64,000 nucleotides of DNA from Pseudomonadota bacterium. GTDB taxonomy: Bacteria > Pseudomonadota > Gammaproteobacteria > Burkholderiales > Burkholderiaceae_C. The notes beneath the pieces are model-generated. The model was not told the DNA's origin and did not search any database. It saw only the letters and a program-made list of their open reading frames with translations. Positions 15,527 through 25,618 of this stretch are shown one piece after another. Positions within the stretch are counted from its first letter, which is position 1. Each line of letters starts with the position of its first letter. A program made the translations under genes and the position numbers. The stretch covers positions 62,001 to 126,000 of the forward strand of contig JAIUPH010000017.1 in the NCBI GenBank assembly GCA_020161065.1, given 5' to 3'.

Positions 15527-18055
15527 GGCGCCCTGGGCCGCCAGCCAGGCCGTCATCTGCTCGGGCTTGAGCGGGCGCGACAGCAGGTAGCCCTGGCCGA
15601 TGGGCACGCCCATCGCGCGCAGCTCGGCCAGCTGCTCGGGCGTCTCGATGCCTTCGGCGATGACCTTCTTGCCCAGCGAGCGGCCGAGGTCCAGCACCGC
15701 GCGCACGATCTCCACGTTCTGCGGCTTGTCGTGCAGGCCCATCACGAACGAGCGGTCGATCTTCAGGCTGTCGATCGGCAGCGTGCTCAGGTAGGCCAGC
15801 GACGAGTAGCCGGTGCCGAAGTCGTCGATGCTGAAGCTGACGCCGATCTCGCGCAGCCGCGCCAGCGCCTGCAGCGCCACGTCCAGCCGGCTCATCAGCA
15901 TGGTCTCGGTGATCTCCAGCGTCAGGTGGCGCGGCGCCAGCTGGTGGCGCTGCAGCACGGCCTGGACGTGGTCCACCAGCCCCGGCCAGGCGAGGTCGCG
16001 TCCGCTCACGTTGACGTGCATGCCCAGCTCGGCCATCGGCGGCGCGCTGCGCTGCCAGGCGGCCAGCTGGCTGCAGGCATGGTCGATCACCCAGGCGGTC
16101 AGCGCCTCGATGTGGCCCGACTCCTCGGCCAGCGTGATGAACACCGCCGGGCTGACCGGCCCGCGCTCGGGGTGCACCCAGCGCGCCAGCGCCTCGAAGC
16201 CGTAAGGCCGGTAGGGGTCGATGTGATACAGCGGCTGGAACATCACCGACAGCTGGCCGGCGCCGATCGCATGGCGCAGGTCGGCCTCCAGCGCCAGCTT
16301 GTCGGCAATGCGCTCGTGCATGCTGCTGTCGAACAGCGCCACGCGGCCGCGGCCGGCGCCCTTGGCCTCGTACATCGCCAGGTCGGCGTCGCGCAGCACC
16401 TCGTCGACGGTGCGGTAGCCCATGTCGCTGAAGGTGATGCCGATGCTGGCGCCGGGCAGCACCTCGGTGCCGTTGATCGCCACCGGCTGCGACAGCGCGG
16501 CCAGCACGCGCTCGGCCAGGCGCACGCCGCCGGCCTGCGAGTCCAGCGCCTCCAGCAGCACGGCGAATTCGTCGCCGCCCAGCCGCGCCACCAGGTCGGC
16601 CGGCCGCAGCGAGGCGCGCAGCCGGCGCGACACCTCGCGCAGCAGCTCGTTGCCGGCCACGTGGCCCAGGCTGTCGTTGACGACCTTGAAGCGGTCGAGG
16701 TCCAGGAACATCACCGCGAAGCGCACCCGCTCGTCGGTGCGGCTGGCCTCCACCGCCACCGCCAGCCGCTCCTGGAAGCAGTGGCGGTTGGCCAGGTCGG
16801 TCAGCGCGTCGTGGAAGGCGATGTGGTGCAGCTTGCGCTCGGCCAGGTGGCGCGAGGTGATGTCGTGCAACTGGTAGATCAGGCACAGGCCGGTGTTGCC
16901 GGGGTCGTCGAAGCGGCTGCAGTGCAGCGCCACCCAGACCTCCTCGTCGGCGCGGCCGCGGCAGCGCAGCTCCATCGTGAAATCGGGGTCGGGCTGGCGC
17001 AGCGCGTCCTGCACCTGGCGCTGGAACAGGCCCAGGTCGCCGGCGTGCAGCCGCTCGTCGAAGCGCTGGCCGAGCAGCGCCGGCTCGTCCACCGCGAACA
17101 GCGTGCACAGCGCCGGGTTGGCTTGCAGCACGCGGCCCTGGGCGTCGACGATGGCCATGCCCAGCGCGGCATGCGTGAAGGCCGCGCCGAAGCGCCGCTG
17201 GTTGACCAGCGCGTCGCGCTCGGCCTCGGCGATGCGCGCCTCCTGCTCGCCGCGCTCGCGGTCGTGGCGGGCCAGCGTGGCGCGCAGCAGCGCGACGATG
17301 GCGATCACGACCACCGGGCCGACGAAGACGATGCCGGGCCCGAACTGGCGCACGTTCATGTGCACGATGCCGGCCACCACGGCGGCGCCCAGGTACATCG
17401 CGGCCACCCAGCCGTAGCCGTCGAGCCAGGCGCGCCAGTCGAAGCGGCGGCCGCTCTTGAGCGACAGCATCACGCCCAGCGGCAGCGAGGTCAGCGCGAA
17501 CGGCAGCAGCGCCACCGTGCACAGCGAGGCCAGCTCGGCGCTGGCCGCGGCCAGCCCGATGCGGCTGAGCCCGGCGTGCAGCGCCTCGTGCAGCGCGCCG
17601 GTGACCGCCATCGCCGCCAGCGCCGCCGCCGGCGAAGCGAGCCGGCTGCTCAGCCGCTGCGAGGTGCGCCAGCAGGCCACCGCGGCCTCGACGCCGGCGG
17701 CCAGCACCGCGGCCGGCGCGCCGGCCATGGCCAGCAGCGTGAAGACGAAGAGGTCGGCGACGCTGTAGGTGAACTTGGTGCGCGGAATCTGCACCGGAAA
17801 GCCCGAGGCCAGCGCCGTCAGCGCCACGCCGGCCAGCAGCGGCCACTGCCGGCCCCAGGGCAGCGCCAGCACCTGCAGCAGCGCCCAGGCGCCGGCCAGC
17901 GCGCCGCAAGCCACCACCGCCAGCCACAGCCGCCGCGCCGGCGGCTGGTAGTCGAACAGGTAGGCGCGCACGAAGCGCGCCCAGGGGCCGCGCGCCGGCG
18001 GCAGCGAGGGCGGCGGGGGCGGCGAGGGCAGCAAAGGGGGCGGCGGGTTGGCCAT
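15506..18055 (-). CDS. Membrane PAS-GGDEF-EAL cyclic-di-GMP enzyme
   Basis: An 849-residue protein expected to make and/or degrade c-di-GMP. A striking Pro-rich N-terminus (MANPPPPLLPSPPPPPSLPP) precedes several membrane helices (about 45-285), a PAS domain (about 300-420), a GGDEF domain (about 425-585) with intact RLGGDEFAV, and an EAL domain (about 595-845) with FEALARW, LEITETML, IDDFGTGYSS and AEGIETPEQ. Both active sites look intact, so direction of activity cannot be predicted. It sits downstream of the subtilase gene on the same strand, 70 bases away. These two genes interrupt the usual exbD-leuS order, suggesting acquisition or rearrangement. Confidence 0.92.
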   Translation of the reverse strand: MANPPPPLLPSPPPPPSLPPARGPWARFVRAYLFDYQPPARRLWLAVVACGALAGAWALLQVLALPWGRQWPLLAGVALTALASGFPVQIPRTKFTYSVADLFVFTLLAMAGAPAAVLAAGVEAAVACWRTSQRLSSRLASPAAALAAMAVTGALHEALHAGLSRIGLAAASAELASLCTVALLPFALTSLPLGVMLSLKSGRRFDWRAWLDGYGWVAAMYLGAAVVAGIVHMNVRQFGPGIVFVGPVVVIAIVALLRATLARHDRERGEQEARIAEAERDALVNQRRFGAAFTHAALGMAIVDAQGRVLQANPALCTLFAVDEPALLGQRFDERLHAGDLGLFQRQVQDALRQPDPDFTMELRCRGRADEEVWVALHCSRFDDPGNTGLCLIYQLHDITSRHLAERKLHHIAFHDALTDLANRHCFQERLAVAVEASRTDERVRFAVMFLDLDRFKVVNDSLGHVAGNELLREVSRRLRASLRPADLVARLGGDEFAVLLEALDSQAGGVRLAERVLAALSQPVAINGTEVLPGASIGITFSDMGYRTVDEVLRDADLAMYEAKGAGRGRVALFDSSMHERIADKLALEADLRHAIGAGQLSVMFQPLYHIDPYRPYGFEALARWVHPERGPVSPAVFITLAEESGHIEALTAWVIDHACSQLAAWQRSAPPMAELGMHVNVSGRDLAWPGLVDHVQAVLQRHQLAPRHLTLEITETMLMSRLDVALQALARLREIGVSFSIDDFGTGYSSLAYLSTLPIDSLKIDRSFVMGLHDKPQNVEIVRAVLDLGRSLGKKVIAEGIETPEQLAELRAMGVPIGQGYLLSRPLKPEQMTAWLAAQGAALAAPA

Positions 18056-18125
18056 CGTCAGGTGGCGCGGCTGGCGGTTGCCCTCACGCGCGCCCTCGCT
18101 TGCTCACGCAGTCGCGTTCAGTCGT

Positions 18126-20477
18126 TCACTCGCCGGTGTAGCTGCGGTCGCCCGCCGCTGCCGGGTCGTTGATCGACTCGCTGAGGATGAAGCCCTCGCT
18201 CAGGATGAAGCCCTCGCTGAGGATGAAGCCCTCCGACAGGATGAAGCCCTCGCTGAGGACGAAGCCCTCCGACAGGATGAAGCCCTCGCTCAGCACGAAG
18301 CCTTCCGAGAGGATGAAGCCCTCGCTCAACACGAAGCCTTCGCTCAGCACGAAGCCCTCGCTGAGGACGAAGCCCTCGGCCGTGAGGCGGCCGCCGTCCT
18401 GCGCGGCGAAGCCCGACGACAGCGTGCGCCCCGCGCCCTGCAGCGCACGCGAGCTGAGCAGGCTGACCGGCGTCAGCAAGGCGCGGCCGGCGCCGTCGCT
18501 GGCCACGCCGTCGAGCAGCCGCACGCCGGCGGTCAGCAGCGTCTGGTTGCCGGCGTTGCGCTCGATCACCGCCGTCGGCACCGTGTTGGCCGGCACCAGC
18601 AGCGCCGCCGGCTGGTACTGCAGCGTCTCGCGCAGCACCACCTGGCGCGCCCACACCAGGCCGGGGTCGTAGATCGGCTGCCAGCGCGTGAACAAGGGGT
18701 CGCCGCCGAACAGGTGCGTGCCGCCGGCGGTGATCATGCGGGCCCAGGGCACGCTTTGGCGGCTGAGCGTGGAGCGCGGCTGCGGCAGCACGCGGCCGGC
18801 GGCCAGTAGGTTGTCGCCCGCCTTCAGCGTGCCGGCGGCCAGCGCCGGCGCGATGTCGGTGCGCAGCGCCTGCGCCAGGCGCACCGCGCCTTCGAGGTTG
18901 AGCGCGCCGGTGCCCTGCTCCAGCAGCCCGGCCATCGGCAGCGGCTGGGCGGTGTACTGCAGGATGGCCTTCACCAGCGGCGGCGTCAGCCCGGGGTTGG
19001 CCTGCAGCAGCACGGCCGCCGCGCCGGCCACCGCCGGTGCCGCCACCGAGGTGCCGCTGAGCTGCATCAGCGTCTGCCGCGGCGCCTGCGCCGCGCCCGT
19101 CACCTGGGTCAGCTGCGGGTAGTTGCTGGCCAGCAGGTTCCAGTTCTGGCGGTTGCCGACGGTGTCGCTGGCCAGCGCCGCCACCACGCGGTTGCCGGCG
19201 GCCACCAGGTCGGGCTTGATCAGGTTGTCGACCCAGCGCTTGCCGCTGGCGTAGGCGAAGGCGCCGCGCGTCGGCCCGCGCGAGCTGAAGCTGGTGACGA
19301 CGTCGTCGACGCGGCCGGCGCTGTCCATCAGGTTGGCCGCGCCGACGGTGATCACCGAAGGCTCGTGACCGGGCGAGGTGACGGTGCCGTAGACCTTGTT
19401 GCCGTTGGCGTCGCGGCCGAAGTTGCCGGCCGCCGCCACCACCACCAGGCCGCCGGCCACCGCGCCGCGCGCGGCGCGCGCCAGCGGGTCGAGCAGGAAC
19501 GAATCGGTCGACGCCGCGCCCAGGCTCAGGTTCATCACGCGGATGTTGGTGGTGCGGCTGCGCTGCAGCACCCAGTCGATGCCGGCCAGCACGTCGGCGG
19601 TGTTGCCGATGCCGCGCTCGTCGAGCACGCGCACGTCGTAGAGGTCGGCGCCCGGCGCGATGCCCGAGCTGTCGGGGCTTTGATAGCCGCCGGCGCCGGC
19701 GGCCACCGCAGCGACGTGGCTGCCGTGGCCATAGGGGTCGGCGCGCAGCGTCGTCGGCGGCAGCGTCAGCTTGCCGCCCAGCAGCCCGGCCACGCCGCCC
19801 AGCGTGGCCTGCAGCGTGGCCGACAGGTCGACGCCGACGCGCCAGCCGCCGTCGGGGAAGCTGCGGCCCAGCGCCACCAGGTCGACCGCGCCGCGCACGC
19901 GGCTGCGGCCGTCGCTGCCGGCGAAGCTGCGGTGGTTCCAGTCGATGCCGGAATCGAGGATGGCGATGCCCACGCCGCGGCCGTCCAGCGCGCTGGCGCC
20001 GGCCAGCGCCTGCAGCTCGGTGCCGGCGCCGCTGCCGGCCTGCAGCAGGCTGGCGGTGCGCGAGGCCGGGCGGTTGGGGGTGATGCTCAGCACGTCGCTG
20101 CGGGCGCTCAAGGCCGGCAGCGCGGCCACCGGCACCATCGCCGACAGCGCGCGCAGCGAGACGTAGTTGTGGTGCACCGAGCCGCCGCGGGCCAGGATGT
20201 CGCGGCGCAGGTCGCTGAGTTCGGGCGCCACGCTGCCCGGCGCGACGATCAGCACCTTCACGTGCGGCCGGCCGCTCAGGCTGCGCAGCCAGGTGACATC
20301 GGCCACCGTGCCGCCGGCCAGCAGCGTGCGCAGTTCGGGGGCCAGCTTGGCGCTGGCGCCGGCAGACTGGGCGTAGGCAGGGGCCGTCGGCAGCGCGGCG
20401 GCGAACAGGCTCAGCGCGGCGGCCGCCAGCAGGCGGCGCAAGGCGAATCGTCGGTTGGACAAGGCGGGGTCTCCCAT
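18126..20477 (-). CDS. Exported subtilisin-family (S8) protease with C-terminal SEGFxL repeats
   Basis: A 783-residue serine protease. N-terminal signal (LRRLLAAAALSLFAAALPTAPAYA shortened: cleavage after AYA, about residue 36), an inhibitor-like prodomain region, then the catalytic domain: Asp in AILDSGIDWNH, His in DPYGHGSHVAAV, oxyanion Asn in VVVAAAGNFG, Ser in LSGTSVAAPAVAG. After the catalytic domain about 150 residues lead into eleven 6-residue units EGF[VI]LS that end six codons before SINDPAAAGDRSYTGE. The repeat is likely extracellular; its function is unknown. It could be a cell-surface or phosphate-binding array or merely slippage DNA. Upstream of the GGDEF-EAL gene. Confidence 0.9.
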   Translation of the reverse strand: MGDPALSNRRFALRRLLAAAALSLFAAALPTAPAYAQSAGASAKLAPELRTLLAGGTVADVTWLRSLSGRPHVKVLIVAPGSVAPELSDLRRDILARGGSVHHNYVSLRALSAMVPVAALPALSARSDVLSITPNRPASRTASLLQAGSGAGTELQALAGASALDGRGVGIAILDSGIDWNHRSFAGSDGRSRVRGAVDLVALGRSFPDGGWRVGVDLSATLQATLGGVAGLLGGKLTLPPTTLRADPYGHGSHVAAVAAGAGGYQSPDSSGIAPGADLYDVRVLDERGIGNTADVLAGIDWVLQRSRTTNIRVMNLSLGAASTDSFLLDPLARAARGAVAGGLVVVAAAGNFGRDANGNKVYGTVTSPGHEPSVITVGAANLMDSAGRVDDVVTSFSSRGPTRGAFAYASGKRWVDNLIKPDLVAAGNRVVAALASDTVGNRQNWNLLASNYPQLTQVTGAAQAPRQTLMQLSGTSVAAPAVAGAAAVLLQANPGLTPPLVKAILQYTAQPLPMAGLLEQGTGALNLEGAVRLAQALRTDIAPALAAGTLKAGDNLLAAGRVLPQPRSTLSRQSVPWARMITAGGTHLFGGDPLFTRWQPIYDPGLVWARQVVLRETLQYQPAALLVPANTVPTAVIERNAGNQTLLTAGVRLLDGVASDGAGRALLTPVSLLSSRALQGAGRTLSSGFAAQDGGRLTAEGFVLSEGFVLSEGFVLSEGFILSEGFVLSEGFILSEGFVLSEGFILSEGFILSEGFILSEGFILSESINDPAAAGDRSYTGE
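18183..18380 (-). repeat. Eleven 18-bp tandem repeats coding SEGF(V/I)L
   Basis: 198 bases, 11 units of 18 bp, all in frame at the end of the subtilase gene. Ten units read SEGFVL or SEGFIL; the first reads AEGFVL. Variation is mostly at the third position and the V/I codon, with alternating GAGGAC/GAGGATG and CAGCACG types on the plus strand. Copy number may vary between strains. Confidence 0.95.
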
Positions 20478-20633
20478 CTAGAACACCCTACGCCTTACGT
20501 CCGTTGAGCGCCCGACTTGAGCCGGCGCAAACCGCAAAGGCCGAAACTGGCCCGCTTGGCGTGCGCTATTCCACGCATCGAAGCGGCCGCGCCGGGCGCC
20601 GCGCGGCGCGCCGGCCGGGCGCGGACCCGTCCC

Positions 20634-20639
20634 TACAAT
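20634..20639 (+). promoter_or_regulatory. -10 element directly before leuS
   Basis: TACAAT ends 6 bases before the leuS ATG at 20646. A transcript starting at the normal distance would begin at or within a base or two of the ATG, so leuS mRNA may be leaderless. No ribosome binding site is visible in the few bases between. Confidence 0.5.
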
Positions 20640-20645
20640 TGACGC

Positions 20646-23351
20646 ATGAACGAGAAATACGTCCCCGCCGAAGTCGAAACCGCGGCGCAGGCCCACTGGG
20701 CGGCGCGCGACGCCTACCGCGTCACCGAGGACGAGCGCCGGCCCAAGTTCTACGCCTGCTCGATGCTGCCCTACCCCAGCGGCAAGCTGCACATGGGGCA
20801 CGTGCGCAACTACACCATCAACGACATGATGGCGCGTTACTTGCGTATGAAGGGCTTCAACGTGCTGATGCCGATGGGCTGGGACGCCTTCGGCCTGCCG
20901 GCCGAGAACGCCGCCATCGACAACAAGCGCCCGCCGGCGGAGTGGACGCGCGCCAACATCGCCGACATGAAGAGCCAGATGCAGCCGCTGAGCCTGGCCT
21001 TCGACTGGAGCCGCGAGATCGCCACCTGCGACCCCGGCTACTACAAGTGGAACCAGTGGTTCTTCCTGAAGATGCTGGAAAAAGGCATCGCCTACAAGAA
21101 GACGCAGATCGTCAACTGGGACCCGGTCGACCAGACCGTGCTGGCCAACGAGCAGGTGGAAAACGGCCGCGGCTGGCGCAGCGGCGCGCTGGTCGAGCGG
21201 CGCGAGATCCCCGGCTACTACCTGGCCATCACCCAGTACGCCGACGAGTTGCTGGCCGGCGTCAACGACCCCACGCACCGCGACTACCTGGAAGGCTGGC
21301 CCGAGCGCGTGCGCCTGATGCAGGAGCACTGGATCGGCAAGAGCGAAGGCGTGCGCTTCGCCTTCACGCACGACATCCGCGATGCCAAGGGCGAACTCAT
21401 CCAAGGCGGCCGCATGTACGTCTTCACGACGCGCGCCGACACCATCATGGGCGTGACCTTTTGCGCGGTGGCGCCCGAGCACCCGCTGGCCGCGCACGCC
21501 GCGGCCGCCAACCCGGCGCTGGCCGCCTTCGTCGAACAATGCAAGCAAGGCGGCACCACCGAAGCCGAGCTGGCGCTGCGCGAAAAAGAAGGCATGCCCA
21601 CCGGCTTGACGGTGACGCACCCGCTGACCGGCGAGGCCGTGCCGCTGTGGGTGGGCAACTACGTGCTGATGACCTACGGCGACGGCGCCGTGATGGGCGT
21701 GCCGGCGCACGACGAGCGCGACTTCGCCTTCGCGCTGAAGTACGGGCTGCCGATCACCGAGGTGGTGCACGTCGACGGCGAGCACTTCGACTACCACCGC
21801 TGGCAGGACTGGTACGCCGACAAGACCAACGGCGTCACCGTCAACAGCGGCAACTACAGCGGCCTGCCCTACAAGCGCGCGGTGGACGCCATCGTCGCCG
21901 CGCTGCGCGCCAAGGGGCTGGGCGAGAAGAAGACCACCTGGCGCTTGCGCGACTGGGGCATCAGCCGCCAGCGCTACTGGGGCACGCCGATCCCCATCAT
22001 CCATTGCCCGAGCTGCGGATCGGTGCCCGTGCCCGAGAAGGACCTGCCGGTGCTGCTGCCCGAAGACCTGGTGCCCGACGGCAGCGGCAACCCGCTGAAC
22101 AAGAGCGCGTCGTTCCTCAACGTGCCCTGCCCGCAATGCGGCAAGCTGGCGCGGCGCGAGACCGACACCATGGACACCTTCGTCGACAGCGCCTGGTACG
22201 TGATGCGCTACTGCTGCCCCGACAGCGACGACGCCATGGTCGACGCGCGCAGCGACTACTGGATGCCGATGGACCAGTACATCGGCGGCGTCGAGCACGC
22301 GGTGCTGCACCTGCTGTACGCGCGCTTCTGGACCAAGGCCATGCGCGACCTCGGCCTGGTGAACTACGGCGAGCCCTTCAAGCGCCTGTTCACGCAAGGC
22401 ATGCTGCTCAACGAATGCTTCTACCGCGACGAAGAGGGCGGCAAGAAGCGTTGGTTCTACCCGTCGGAAGTCGACATCCGCTACGACGACAAGGGCCACC
22501 CCGAGGGCGCCACGGCCAAGGCCGATGGCCTGCCGGTGATGCTGGGCGGCATCGAGAAGATGTCCAAGAGCAAGAACAACGTCGTCGAGCCGCGCGACAT
22601 CATCGCCCGCTTCGGCGCCGACACCGCGCGCACCTTCACGATGTTCGCCGGGCCGCCCGACCAGAGCGCGGCCTGGTCCGACAGCGGCGCCGAAGGCGTG
22701 TTCCGCTTCCTGCGCCGGCTGTGGGCCTTCGGCGTCAAGAGCGCGCCGCGCATCGCGCAGGCGGCGCCCGGCATCGCGGGCGCCAGCCGCGCCGCGATCG
22801 ACCTGCGGCGCACGCTGCACCAGCTGCTGCGCCAGGTGAGCACCGACTACGAGCGGCTGCAATACAACACCGTGGTCTCCGGCGCGATGAAGATGCTCAA
22901 TGCGCTGGACGACGCGGCGTTGGCCGACACGGCCGCGAACGCGGCCGGATCCAGCATCACACCGGCCGATGTCGCCGGATCCAGCAGCACGGCGGCCGAC
23001 GCCGCCGTGGTGCGCGAGGGCCTGTCGATCCTGCTGCGCACGCTGTACCCGGCGGCGCCGCACATCTGCTTCGCGCTGTGGCGTGACCTCGGCTTCGCGA
23101 CCGCGCTCGGCGAGCTGATCGACGCGCCCTGGCCCGAGGTCGACGAGCGCGCGCTGGAGCAGGACGAACTGGAACTGGTGCTGCAGGTCAACGGCAAGCT
23201 GCGCGGCCAGATCCGCGTGCCGGCGACGGCCGACCGCGGTGCCATCGAAGCCGCCGCGCTGGCGCACCCGGAATGCATCCGCTTCGCCGAAGGGCGGACG
23301 GCGAAGAAAGTCGTCGTCGTCCCCGGCCGCCTCGTCAATGTCGTCGTTTGA
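20646..23351 (+). CDS. leuS: Leucyl-tRNA synthetase
   Basis: Charges tRNA-Leu. 901 residues with the class I motifs: HIGH-type [15 protein letters not shown] (about 39-53) and KMSKS in EKMSKSKNN (about 637-645). The editing domain lies between ([31 protein letters not shown]). A low-complexity insert in the anticodon-binding region (about 760-788, [19 protein letters not shown]) contains a DNA repeat GCCGGATCCAGCA and makes the protein longer than usual (about 870-880). Followed by lptE, overlapping by 14 bases, then holA. Confidence 0.96.
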   Translation: MNEKYVPAEVETAAQAHWAARDAYRVTEDERRPKFYACSMLPYPSGKLHMGHVRNYTINDMMARYLRMKGFNVLMPMGWDAFGLPAENAAIDNKRPPAEWTRANIADMKSQMQPLSLAFDWSREIATCDPGYYKWNQWFFLKMLEKGIAYKKTQIVNWDPVDQTVLANEQVENGRGWRSGALVERREIPGYYLAITQYADELLAGVNDPTHRDYLEGWPERVRLMQEHWIGKSEGVRFAFTHDIRDAKGELIQGGRMYVFTTRADTIMGVTFCAVAPEHPLAAHAAAANPALAAFVEQCKQGGTTEAELALREKEGMPTGLTVTHPLTGEAVPLWVGNYVLMTYGDGAVMGVPAHDERDFAFALKYGLPITEVVHVDGEHFDYHRWQDWYADKTNGVTVNSGNYSGLPYKRAVDAIVAALRAKGLGEKKTTWRLRDWGISRQRYWGTPIPIIHCPSCGSVPVPEKDLPVLLPEDLVPDGSGNPLNKSASFLNVPCPQCGKLARRETDTMDTFVDSAWYVMRYCCPDSDDAMVDARSDYWMPMDQYIGGVEHAVLHLLYARFWTKAMRDLGLVNYGEPFKRLFTQGMLLNECFYRDEEGGKKRWFYPSEVDIRYDDKGHPEGATAKADGLPVMLGGIEKMSKSKNNVVEPRDIIARFGADTARTFTMFAGPPDQSAAWSDSGAEGVFRFLRRLWAFGVKSAPRIAQAAPGIAGASRAAIDLRRTLHQLLRQVSTDYERLQYNTVVSGAMKMLNALDDAALADTAANAAGSSITPADVAGSSSTAADAAVVREGLSILLRTLYPAAPHICFALWRDLGFATALGELIDAPWPEVDERALEQDELELVLQVNGKLRGQIRVPATADRGAIEAAALAHPECIRFAEGRTAKKVVVVPGRLVNVVV

Positions 23352-23841
23352 TCGGACTCGGCGATCGCTGATCGCCGCCGGCGGTGGCGCGCTGCTGCTG
23401 TCCGGCTGCGGCTTCCAGCTGCGCGGCTCCGAGCCGCTGCGCTTTCGAAGCATCGCGCTGACCGGCTTCGCGAAGCGCTCGTCGCTGCACGACGAGCTGA
23501 AGTCGGCGCTGCTGGCGCGCCAGGTGACGGTGGAAGAGCAGCCGGCGCGCGCGGAGCTGATCCTGCAGGCGCTGACCGACGTGCGCGAGCGCAGCGTGGT
23601 CGCCACCACCGCCGCGGCCCAGGTGCGCGAGCTGAGCCTGCGCCTGCGCTTTCGCTTCCGCACCCACACCCCGGCCGGCCGCGAGCTGACGCCGCCCACC
23701 GAGCTGGCGCTGGCGCGCGACCTCAGCTACAACGAAACCCAGGCCCTGGCCAAGCAGTACGAAGAGGCCGACCTCTACCGCGACATGCAGTCCGACATCG
23801 TCGCCCAGGTGCTGCGCCGCCTGGCCAGCGTGCGCCTGTAG
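23338..23841 (+). CDS. lptE: LPS assembly lipoprotein LptE
   Basis: Outer-membrane lipoprotein that plugs LptD and helps deliver LPS to the cell surface. 167 residues; lipoprotein signal [19 protein letters not shown] with lipidated Cys at about residue 24, then [19 protein letters not shown], the family start. It overlaps the end of leuS by 14 bases, indicating coupled translation. holA follows after 13 bases, the conserved leuS-lptE-holA order. Its partner lptD is encoded at 39690-42098. Confidence 0.9.
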   Translation: MSSFDRTRRSLIAAGGGALLLSGCGFQLRGSEPLRFRSIALTGFAKRSSLHDELKSALLARQVTVEEQPARAELILQALTDVRERSVVATTAAAQVRELSLRLRFRFRTHTPAGRELTPPTELALARDLSYNETQALAKQYEEADLYRDMQSDIVAQVLRRLASVRL

Positions 23842-23854
23842 ACGTCGCGCCGCG

Positions 23855-24961
23855 ATGCAGGTCCGCGCCGACCAGTTGCAGGCCCAGCTCGAACGGGGCC
23901 TGAGGCCGCTGTACGTCGTCCACGGCGACGAGCCGCTGCAGGCCCAGGAGGCCGGCGATGCGATTCGCACGGCCGCCCGCTTGGCGGGTTATGCCGAGCG
24001 CCAGGTCTTCAACGCCGGCGGCGCGCATTTCGACTGGAGCGCCGTGCTCGGCGCCGCGCAGGCGATGAGCCTGTTCGCCGAGCGCCAGTTGATCGAAATC
24101 CGCATCCCCGGCGGCAAGCCCGGCAAGGACGGCTCCGACGCCTTGCAGCGCTATTGCCAGGCGCTGTCCGACGACGTGCTGACGCTCGTCAGCCTGCCGC
24201 GCCTGGACGGCCAGCAACTCAAGAGCGCGTGGTTCGGCGCGCTCGACGCCGCTGGCGTCAGCGTGCGCGTCGAGCCCGTCGAGCGCAAGGCCTTGCCGCA
24301 ATGGCTGGCGCAGCGCCTGGCGCGCCAGGGCCAGCGCGTGCAGGGCGGCGAGGCCGGCGCGCAGACCCTGGCCTTCTTCGCCGACCGCGTGGAAGGCAAC
24401 CTGCTGGCCGCCCACCAAGAGCTGCAGAAGCTGGCGCTGCTGTACCCCGGCGGCGAGCTCGGCTTCGAGCAGGTCGAGGCCGCGGTGCTCAACGTCGCCC
24501 GCTACGACGTCTTCAAGCTCGGCGAGGCGATCCTCGCGGGCAACGTTTCACGTGCCTTGCGCATGCTCGACGGCCTGCGCGCCGAGGGCGAGGCGCCGGT
24601 GCTGGTGCACTGGACGCTGGCCGAGGACATCCGCGCGCTGCGCCGCCTGCGCGAGGCGGTGGACGCCGGCCGCCCGCTGCCGCTGGCGCTGCGCGAGGCG
24701 CGCGTCTGGGGCCTGAAGGAAAAGCTCTTCGAGCGCGTGCTGCCGCAGCTGGCCGACCACCAGCTCGCCCACTGGCTGCAAGCCGCCAGCATCTGCGACG
24801 GCCTCGTCAAGGGCCTGCGCCATCCCGATTGGCCGCTGGACCCCTGGGACGCGCTGCGCCGGCTGGTGTTGATGATGGTGGCGCCGCTGCGGCCCGTGCC
24901 GCCAGCTTCGCGGCCGGGCGGCGTTGGCGGCACGCGAACGCCGGCGCTGGCGCTGCGCTGA
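23855..24961 (+). CDS. holA: DNA polymerase III delta subunit
   Basis: Clamp-loader subunit that opens the beta clamp. 368 residues beginning [20 protein letters not shown], with [18 protein letters not shown] and [18 protein letters not shown] typical of HolA; a C-terminal helical domain from about 210 ([20 protein letters not shown]). The final 25 residues ([19 protein letters not shown]) are low-complexity. In many relatives proA follows; here a decayed Fic gene and an AT-richer stretch follow instead. Confidence 0.92.
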   Translation: MQVRADQLQAQLERGLRPLYVVHGDEPLQAQEAGDAIRTAARLAGYAERQVFNAGGAHFDWSAVLGAAQAMSLFAERQLIEIRIPGGKPGKDGSDALQRYCQALSDDVLTLVSLPRLDGQQLKSAWFGALDAAGVSVRVEPVERKALPQWLAQRLARQGQRVQGGEAGAQTLAFFADRVEGNLLAAHQELQKLALLYPGGELGFEQVEAAVLNVARYDVFKLGEAILAGNVSRALRMLDGLRAEGEAPVLVHWTLAEDIRALRRLREAVDAGRPLPLALREARVWGLKEKLFERVLPQLADHQLAHWLQAASICDGLVKGLRHPDWPLDPWDALRRLVLMMVAPLRPVPPASRPGGVGGTRTPALALR

Positions 24962-25008
24962 GCGCACGGCCATCGCATCGATCCGGACGCGAAGGTGGTG
25001 ACGCTCAA

Positions 25009-25443
25009 GGGTCGAGCCCGATCGAAGGCACGCAGACCGGCATCGAGGACGCGGTGCTGCCGGAAGAGCAGATCTGCCCCGAGAAGCGCGACGACTGGCG
25101 CGAGGTACGCAACGACGTGGCCGCCATGAATCAGGCCATCGTCGACCTGAAGCCGCTGCCGCTGTCGAACCCGCTGCTGTGCGCGGCGAGCACAAGCAGC
25201 CGGGCGAGTTCCGCCGCTCGCAGAACGGGATCGGCGGCTCCAGTCTGGCCCACGCGGCCTTCATTCGACCTGCGCACGATGGCGTGCCGGCGCTGATCGA
25301 GACCATCCACCCTTTCATCGACGCCAACGGCGCAGGCCCTGGGGCGGGACCTCAGCGCCAAGGCCATCTTGACCGAGGCCACGGGCCAGATGCGGGACCG
25401 CGTGTACGTCTTCGATCGTTACCTCAAGCTCTTCACTAATTAA
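25009..25443 (+). pseudogene. Fic/DOC-family gene remnant with deletions and frameshifts
   Basis: Three blocks in different frames rebuild parts of a Fic protein. Block 1 (25009-25185): [20 protein letters not shown] and [19 protein letters not shown], the N-terminal inhibitory and linker helices; the usual SSxIEGT has Pro. Block 2 (25180-25330), another frame: [19 protein letters not shown] and, after a shortened stretch, ETIHPFxDxNG as TIHPFIDANGAG, the catalytic loop with G replaced and R lost. Block 3 (25350-25443): KAILTEATGQMRDRVYVFDR ending YLKLFTN and TAA, the C-terminal winged-helix end. At least two internal deletions and a frameshift make it non-functional. Confidence 0.82.
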
Positions 25444-25618
25444 CGAAGAGACGTTTTCATTAATCAGTCGCACCCTCTACGAAAAGCTGCAGCCGGGCCG
25501 CGCTTGTCATTCCCAGCCCTCGGAAACAAGCGATTGAACGCAAGAAACGGTTCTGAATCAACAAATTACGAAGCAGAATGGTTTCCTGCAACGCGGAGAG
25601 CCTGCCGCCTGCTGTCAA
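25444..25618. other. AT-richer intergenic stretch after the Fic remnant
   Basis: 175 bases with clearly lower GC than the surroundings (for example ACGTTTTCATTAATCAG and GAATCAACAAATTACGAAG). I see no gene, terminator or tRNA-like sequence. Together with the Fic remnant it marks a foreign patch between holA and ghrA. Confidence 0.5.

Noticed and set aside
18183-18380. 18-bp repeats as a possible CRISPR array
   Set aside because: There are no spacers; units are contiguous and encode an in-frame protein repeat.
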